Shown: positions 27,401 to 32,128 of the stretch, in pieces
How positions within the stretch are numbered: the stretch's first letter is position 1
Layout: each line of letters starts with the position of its first letter
From: Planctomycetota bacterium
GTDB lineage: Bacteria; Planctomycetota; Phycisphaerae; Sedimentisphaerales; Anaerohalosphaeraceae
Assembly (NCBI GenBank): GCA_021160785.1
Contig: JAGHBX010000282.1
Coordinates: forward strand, 1 to 32,128
Reading direction: 5' to 3'
DNA: 32,128 nucleotides
Notes under the pieces: generated by a model
The model's input: only the letters and a program-made list of their open reading frames with translations
The model's database searches: none
What the model was told of the DNA's origin: nothing
Position numbers and translations under genes: made by a program

Positions 27401-27568
27401 ATGACTAAAGACATCGTTTGTGGAATGGAAGTGGATGAAAGTAAAGCTTTGAAGCTTCAAAAGGATGGTAAGGCATATTTCTTTTGCAACCCCTCTTGCA
27501 TGGACAAATTCAAATCGGACCCTGAGAAATACTTGCTTTCATCCCGTCGGCAATCGCAAACTCTTTGA
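27401..27568 (+). CDS. Short YHS-domain protein, probably truncated
   Basis: A 55-residue frame begins at an ATG (27401) after AAGGA. Residues 1-45 are a complete YHS domain: KDIVCGMEVDE, then KDGKAYFFCNPSCMDKF, and DPEKYL. It has C7, C29 and C33, the metal-binding cysteines usual in YHS domains found alone or at the N-terminus of copper P-type ATPases. After KYL the frame runs on as LSSRRQSQTL and stops, because the DNA from about 27546 is a piece of a CopA gene read in the wrong frame. The domain could still fold and bind Cu/Ag. It may have been the N-terminus of the ATPase or a separate gene that lost its end. The 95 bases before it (27306-27400) have no clear promoter. Confidence 0.7.
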   Translation: MTKDIVCGMEVDESKALKLQKDGKAYFFCNPSCMDKFKSDPEKYLLSSRRQSQTL

Positions 27569-27725
27569 TGAACTCAGAATCGATCTTGGCGAGTTGCCCG
27601 ATATGGCAGACGCCCTCAGAAGCCAGGGCCAGACCGTAATGTTCGCCGCTGTCGACAGCCGCCCAGCAGGCCTTCTTGGAGTTGCAGACCCAATCAAGCA
27701 AGCCGCCGGCCAGGACGCAACATAA
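27546..27725 (+). pseudogene. CopA-type heavy-metal P1B-ATPase fragment
   Basis: Read in the frame that includes 27546, the DNA gives VGNRKLFDELRIDLGEL, then LRSQGQTVMFAAVDSRPAGL and LGVADPIK. This is the stretch that joins the nucleotide-binding domain to the phosphorylation domain in copper/silver P1B ATPases (GN-x-x-L-M ... GQTVMF ... G-L-I-x-VADPIK). Only about 50 of some 700 or more residues remain: the membrane helices, the CPC site, the DKTGT loop and the GDN motif are all missing. After PIKQ the match ends, and the frame stops at 27725. The gene was therefore cut on both sides. It supports a former CsoR - YHS - CopA copper-export cassette. There is no functional product. Confidence 0.75.
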
Positions 27726-27729
27726 AATG

Positions 27730-27758
27730 TTGGCCCACACCGCCTAAAATGCTATACT
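27730..27758 (+). promoter_or_regulatory. Candidate promoter for the 27852 gene
   Basis: TTGGCC (27730-27735) and TATACT (27753-27758) are 17 bases apart. The palindromic repeat at 27770 would lie near the start of the message. Confidence 0.4.
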
Positions 27759-27769
27759 ATCACAGAAAC

Positions 27770-27793
27770 GTAGGGCGGGGCTTGCCCCGCCGT
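27770..27793. repeat. Dispersed palindromic repeat, copy 3
   Basis: GTAGGGCGGGG, CTTG, CCCCGCCGT in direct succession: perfect arms GGCGGGG/CCCCGCC around CTTG. The compensating C-G change relative to copy 1 keeps the stem paired. It stands between the decayed copper cassette and the secreted-protein gene. Confidence 0.8.
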
Positions 27794-27851
27794 TGTCGGC
27801 TGCCACAGGTTATTCCGGGATTTAGGTTAAACGGTGAGAGAGAGACATTAT

Positions 27852-30254
27852 ATGACGCAGATGTGTAACCGATGTATTATCGTTCTACTATTCTTGACTT
27901 GTGTTCCTTACGGCGCCGCCCAACGCAAAGCCTCTGCCATCGACGGGCAAATCACCAGAAAGGTCATCACCAGCCGGCCCGCGGGCAGGAATCTGCTGCG
28001 GACCGATGCGTGGCGCCCGTGGCAGACGGGGTTTGCGGGACGCGGCGGTGTTTTTGTTTGCGACAACGGCGCCGACAAGCAGGTTCAGCGCGGCCTCTCG
28101 CAAACCGTTGCGTTGAACCAGACCGTTGCCGAGCCGATCGTGGCATCGGCAATGAGCCGGGCGGACGATGTAGGCGGTGGGCGAAACAACGACTATGCCC
28201 TGTATCTTGACCTGGCCTATACCGATGGTACGCAGTTATGGGGGCAGACGGCGCCGTTCGACGTGGGGACGCATGACTGGCAGCGGCGGGAGGTTATTGT
28301 TTTTCCCGACAAGCCGGTCAGGACGGTGAGTTTTCATCTGTTGCTTCGCCGCCACAGCGGCAGGGCGTACTTCAAAGACCCCGAACTGAAAGTGCTCACA
28401 CAGCCCGAGGGCGCCTGTCTGTTTGACGGTGTGCCTGTGAGCATTAGCGGTGCATCGACAAGCCGCTTTGAGATTCGCGATGTCGCCGGCGATTCGGATT
28501 TTGTTGCGATTCAAAAACAGGCGCTCGGCTTGAAGATCACATGCAGCCGGACGCATCACAGTGGTGCTACCTTCTTTGACGTTACCATCTCCGACACCAC
28601 CGGCGCCGACCGTGCGATAACGCTCTATTCTATCTTGCCCGTCGGCGGTGATAATCTGAAATGGCTTCACGATCCGCGAACAAGTATGAGCATTGACCGG
28701 CGGCGGGAGTTTGTCAACGCCAGTGCTTTCAAGGCCGGCGCCAACGGGCGACTTTCGCGGTATCCTTTTGCGGCCGTCGCCGACGACAAACAGGGCGTCG
28801 CATTAGGCATCGACATGGCATATCCCGCCTTCTATCGCACTGGCTTTAATGCATCCACGAAGGAGCTTTTTCTGGCATACGATATCGGCCTTGCTCCGGA
28901 AAAGCCCGTTGCAAAGTTGCGATTCTGCACGTTCCAGTTCGATCCCAAGTGGCAATTCCGCTCGGCGCTGGCGAAGTATTACGAACTCTTCGGCGACGAT
29001 TTTGAGTGTCGGCTGAAGCGGCAGGGTCTCTGGATGCCTTTCGCAAAGATCAGCAAGGTTAAAGGCTGGGAGGATTTCGGCTTTGCATTCAAGGAGGGAA
29101 CCAACGAAACGAAGTGGGACGATGAACATGGCATCGTTACGTTTCGCTATACCGAGCCGATGACGTGGTGGATGCGGATGGACAAGGACACGCCGCGAAC
29201 GCTTCAGGCGGCGATTGCGTATGCAGAGCAAATGGCCGCCAGGGGCAATTCAAGCGCCAAGGTCTGGCTCTCCAGTGCCTATCACGACACTAATGCCCAA
29301 CTGATCGCCAGGATACTCGACAGGCCCTGGTGCGACGGCGCCGTCTGGAGTATAAACTCCATGCCCGGCATCGAAGGTGAGTTTACGGATTTCAAGAACA
29401 AGTGGAACCCCGCTTTACGCGACAAGCTCTACGGGCCGAATCGCACCGCCGACCTCGATGGTGAATACATCGACTCCAGCGAGGGCTACGTTACCGACGA
29501 ACTGGATTTTCGCCGGGACCATTTTGCCGCAACCCGGACACCGCTGACATTCTCTGTCGGCGAGAACAAAGTCGGCATCTTCCGCGGACTGATCGCATTC
29601 GAATACATTGCCGCCATTGCCGACGATGTTCACGGCATGGGTAAGTTCATGATGGCCAACTCCACCCCGTCGCGCCTGTGCTGGCTGGCGCCCGTGCTCG
29701 ATGTAATGGGCACCGAGACCAACTGGAACCCGGGCGGTAAATGGCGACCGATGTCCGACGACCAATTGCTCTATCGCCGTGCGATATGCGGACCCAAACC
29801 GTTTTGCTTCCTGATGAACACCGAATTCGAAAACTTTTCGCACGAACTCGTCGAAAAATATATGAAACGCTCGCTTGCCTATGGCATGTACCCCGGCTTC
29901 TTCAGCCACAACGCCTCGCAGGGCCACTATTTTACCCGGCCCGAACTCTATGAGCGGGATCGCGATCTGTTCAAAAAGTATGTGCCCCTATCCAAGCTAT
30001 TAGGCCAGGCCGGCTGGCAGCCGGTCACCAAAGCCGGATCAAGCGACTCGCATATTTACCTGGAGCGATTCGGAGATAACTATCTGACAGTCTTCAATGA
30101 CAGCAGCGAAAAACGAACGGTTACTATAACTTTCGAGCAAAATATCGCACCTGCGTGTCGCGAAATCCTGACGGGCAGGGCGTTTCGCCCCGCCGCCGGG
30201 GTGATTAAGCTTACGATCGCGGCCGAAGACGTAATGGTACTTGATTTTAATTGA
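27852..30254 (+). CDS. Large secreted glycosidase-like protein of unknown family
   Basis: The 800-residue protein starts with a signal peptide (MTQMCNRCIIVLLFLTCVPYGAA). I chose the ATG at 27852; a GTG six codons upstream is an alternative. Residues about 40-190 form a beta-rich, carbohydrate-binding-like part (NDYALYLDLAYTDGTQLWG, DWQRREVIVFP, RTVSFHLLLR). A second beta part runs to about 330. The rest looks like a TIM barrel, with WMRMDKD, VWLSSAYHDTNAQ, the acidic cluster DLDGEYIDSSEGY, and WNPGGKWRPMSDDQ. A short all-beta tail closes it. The DGEYID cluster is the best guess for catalytic acids. I cannot name a GH family. Together with the next gene it resembles a secreted polysaccharide-degrading pair; they are 16 bases apart and probably co-transcribed. 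Confidence 0.7.
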   Translation: MTQMCNRCIIVLLFLTCVPYGAAQRKASAIDGQITRKVITSRPAGRNLLRTDAWRPWQTGFAGRGGVFVCDNGADKQVQRGLSQTVALNQTVAEPIVASAMSRADDVGGGRNNDYALYLDLAYTDGTQLWGQTAPFDVGTHDWQRREVIVFPDKPVRTVSFHLLLRRHSGRAYFKDPELKVLTQPEGACLFDGVPVSISGASTSRFEIRDVAGDSDFVAIQKQALGLKITCSRTHHSGATFFDVTISDTTGADRAITLYSILPVGGDNLKWLHDPRTSMSIDRRREFVNASAFKAGANGRLSRYPFAAVADDKQGVALGIDMAYPAFYRTGFNASTKELFLAYDIGLAPEKPVAKLRFCTFQFDPKWQFRSALAKYYELFGDDFECRLKRQGLWMPFAKISKVKGWEDFGFAFKEGTNETKWDDEHGIVTFRYTEPMTWWMRMDKDTPRTLQAAIAYAEQMAARGNSSAKVWLSSAYHDTNAQLIARILDRPWCDGAVWSINSMPGIEGEFTDFKNKWNPALRDKLYGPNRTADLDGEYIDSSEGYVTDELDFRRDHFAATRTPLTFSVGENKVGIFRGLIAFEYIAAIADDVHGMGKFMMANSTPSRLCWLAPVLDVMGTETNWNPGGKWRPMSDDQLLYRRAICGPKPFCFLMNTEFENFSHELVEKYMKRSLAYGMYPGFFSHNASQGHYFTRPELYERDRDLFKKYVPLSKLLGQAGWQPVTKAGSSDSHIYLERFGDNYLTVFNDSSEKRTVTITFEQNIAPACREILTGRAFRPAAGVIKLTIAAEDVMVLDFN

Positions 30255-30270
30255 AGGGAGGCCGGACAAT

Positions 30271-32128
30271 ATGACAAGAAGCACACGTTTGATAGGATTG
30301 ACGGTTGTTTTGTTATGCACCGCCGGAGGTGTTCGCCCAGCCGACGCCTTTGATATGAAAACCTTTCTCGGATTCGATGCCGTTGACGCAAGAGCCGCCA
30401 ACACCGCCGATCCGAAAACGCTTTTCCAGACGAATGTATCGTACGATTCGCGGGTCGCGATACCGGTAGACGGCGTGATCGTTCATCAACACGGAACTTC
30501 CGCCGAACGGATTGCACGGATACTACAGTCATGGTCCGCGGAAGGTTTTCTGCCGCAGCGAATGTTCTTTGCCGATTCCGACGCAGGCAATCATTACACG
30601 CAAGGCCGGTTCGACGGCCGCGAACATTTCGAAGATATTGAACTCGACAAGAACGGCAAACGCGTTCTCTGCGCAAACGTCCGCCCCTACATGCTCCCCA
30701 CCAAAGGCTGGACCGAATACCTCAAAACACAGGTAAAATACTCAATCGACGGCGGCGCCGCAGCCATCTACCCGGAAGAACCGTTGGCCCACAACTACAC
30801 CGGCTACGAAGAAAGCTTCAAGAAAGCGTTTACAAAGGAATACGGCATACCGTGGCAGGGCGGACACGTTTCACCGGATGCATTCTTCAAAACGGCGAAG
30901 CTAAAGAACAAGCTTTATATTCAACTCGAGCAGGACCTCTGCGACTACACGACAAAATACGCCGCGTCAAAGGGCAGCCGGGCTGACTTCCTCATTCCCA
31001 TTCACAGCATATTCAGCAATCTAAGCGCTCGACTTGTCGCGCCGCTGGGCACATCACTCACGATGCGCGGCCATCAGGGTTATATCGGCCAGATCTGGAC
31101 GGGTCCGGTTCGCTGGACGATCGGTCAGTGCTCCAACAAGAAGATAACTTTTTTCGATTCGGCGTATGTAAACTACGACTACTTCGCCAATCTCGTCGCG
31201 GGCAGCAACCTCAAGCTCTATCTTCTCGCCGACCCCGTCGAAGACGACCCGCGATTCAAATGGGACGAGTACGGCAAATGGTACAAAGAATGTCTCGCCG
31301 CGAAGCTGATGTTTCCGACGGTGAGTCGCTATGAGGTTATGCCCTGGCCGGACAGAATCTTCCTGCCCGGCTATTCCATCGGCGGCGGCACGCCCGGCCC
31401 GGCGCCGTATCGAACCGTGCTGATGAGCTGCCTTACGGCATTGCAGAACATTCCGCCCGGCACGCGGCGGGATGTCTCCGGAGGCACAAAAGGTATCGGC
31501 ATGCTCATCGGAGATTCGGCGATGTGGCAAAACTCAAACCGCCCCGTCCAGGACCCCTTCATGGGATTGCTCATACCGCCCCTGAAGATGGGAATACCCG
31601 TCGATTCCGTTCCCATCGAACGCTCGGACGACGCCGATTATATGAAAAACTTTCGCCTGCTGATGCTGTCCTATGAAGCATGGAAACCCCAAAAGAAGGA
31701 GTACCACGACAATCTCCTCCGATGGGTCCGGAGCGGAGGCCTGCTGCTCGTCTTCGATACCAAAGACACCTTCGACGGCATCGACATGTTCTGGAAGCAG
31801 CAGGGCTTTGCATCGCCCCAGGCGCAACTGCTGAGCAAAATCGGATCGACTTACGGGTTTTCAGGCGACAACGTTAGCGCAGGCGACGTGAGCTATTTTC
31901 ACAAGTCGTTCGGACGCGGGCATGTAGTCGTAAGCAGCCTGTCGCCAAAAACATTCGTCGACGAAAAGACCGCCCGGCAAAAGTTCCTGCCTCTCTTGCG
32001 GGCATGCTTTGCAAAGCATCTCGGCCAAACCCTTGACGAGCCCCGTTTCCTGACCGCCCGTCGCGGCGAATTCCTCATCGCCCACACCTTCGACACCACC
32101 AGAACCATCGACGGAACATTCATAGATA
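30271..32128 (+). CDS. Secreted GH-A/GH42-like protein of unknown specificity (runs off window)
   Basis: From the ATG at 30271 (GGGAGG ribosome site) 619 codons remain open to the window edge. A signal peptide (RLIGLTVVLLCTAGGVRPADA) is followed by a barrel-like part with VDGVIVHQHG, GGAAAIYPEEPLAHNYTGYE and FKKAFTKEYGIPW. The glutamates of YPEEP at about 168-169, followed by a 'F-x-x-x-F-x-x-EYG-x-PW' segment, recall the acid/base region of GH42-type clan A enzymes. Near 31650-31900, LLMLSYEAWKP, then YHDNLLRWVRSGGLLLVFD, resembles the class-I-amidotransferase-like trimerisation domain of GH42 beta-galactosidases. This is a fold-level comparison only. The C-terminus is not in the window. The gene follows the 27852 gene by 16 bases and likely acts on the same substrate. 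Confidence 0.68.
   Translation, partial: MTRSTRLIGLTVVLLCTAGGVRPADAFDMKTFLGFDAVDARAANTADPKTLFQTNVSYDSRVAIPVDGVIVHQHGTSAERIARILQSWSAEGFLPQRMFFADSDAGNHYTQGRFDGREHFEDIELDKNGKRVLCANVRPYMLPTKGWTEYLKTQVKYSIDGGAAAIYPEEPLAHNYTGYEESFKKAFTKEYGIPWQGGHVSPDAFFKTAKLKNKLYIQLEQDLCDYTTKYAASKGSRADFLIPIHSIFSNLSARLVAPLGTSLTMRGHQGYIGQIWTGPVRWTIGQCSNKKITFFDSAYVNYDYFANLVAGSNLKLYLLADPVEDDPRFKWDEYGKWYKECLAAKLMFPTVSRYEVMPWPDRIFLPGYSIGGGTPGPAPYRTVLMSCLTALQNIPPGTRRDVSGGTKGIGMLIGDSAMWQNSNRPVQDPFMGLLIPPLKMGIPVDSVPIERSDDADYMKNFRLLMLSYEAWKPQKKEYHDNLLRWVRSGGLLLVFDTKDTFDGIDMFWKQQGFASPQAQLLSKIGSTYGFSGDNVSAGDVSYFHKSFGRGHVVVSSLSPKTFVDEKTARQKFLPLLRACFAKHLGQTLDEPRFLTARRGEFLIAHTFDTTRTIDGTFID

Overview
The window reads as bacterial chromosome from a mucosaccharide- or plant-polysaccharide-degrading organism, most likely a planctomycete of the Phycisphaerae type. 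This is an inference. It rests on the exported PQQ-propeller protein with an N-terminal NWPCFRG motif, the exported esterase, the large secreted glycosidase-like proteins, the sugar isomerase/kinase genes and the mid-50s G+C, not on any rRNA marker. No rRNA, tRNA, CRISPR array, transposase or phage gene was seen.

Layout. (1) 1-6904 is a loose set of single genes on both strands: a GNAT acetyltransferase cut by the window edge, a small lipoprotein, a TIM-barrel sugar isomerase/epimerase, a 98-residue AT-richer orphan, a PQQ-propeller protein, an HD-domain hydrolase, a DUF3147-like membrane protein, a lysine-rich orphan and an exported alpha/beta hydrolase. (2) 7092-11196 is a compact + strand sugar operon: a rhamnulokinase-type kinase, a FucI-type isomerase and a dihydrodipicolinate-synthase-family lyase. 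It faces away from the exported hydrolase across a divergent promoter region. (3) 11251-21052 is a - strand housekeeping block: ileS, mfd, a parvulin-type lipoprotein, acpS and mnmG, with very tight spacing in the ppiC-like/acpS/mnmG trio. (4) 21266-32128 is a + strand block: a MetE-core-like protein, a multi-domain exported GH2 beta-galactosidase, a decayed stretch, and two large secreted proteins of unknown family, the second running off the window.

The most striking part is 26185-27725. It holds the remains of an anaerobic sulfatase maturase, a CsoR-type copper/metal repressor, a YHS domain and a CopA-type P-ATPase. Each appears to have lost internal segments, and two pieces are now fused in one open frame. 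A former sulfatase-activation gene and a copper-resistance cassette have been collapsed by several deletions, or the assembly is wrong here.

A second theme is a dispersed palindrome with core GGGGCTTGCCCC, bounded by GTAGGG and CCCACC/CCGCC. It sits only in gene gaps (2199, 18166, 27770, and an inverted, degenerate copy inside a nested cluster at 5524-5662). At 2199 it supplies the stop codon of the gene before it. Functionally, the window combines extracellular polysaccharide breakdown (GH2, esterase, two glycosidase-like proteins, former sulfatase activation) with uptake-side deoxysugar metabolism (isomerase, kinase, lyase).
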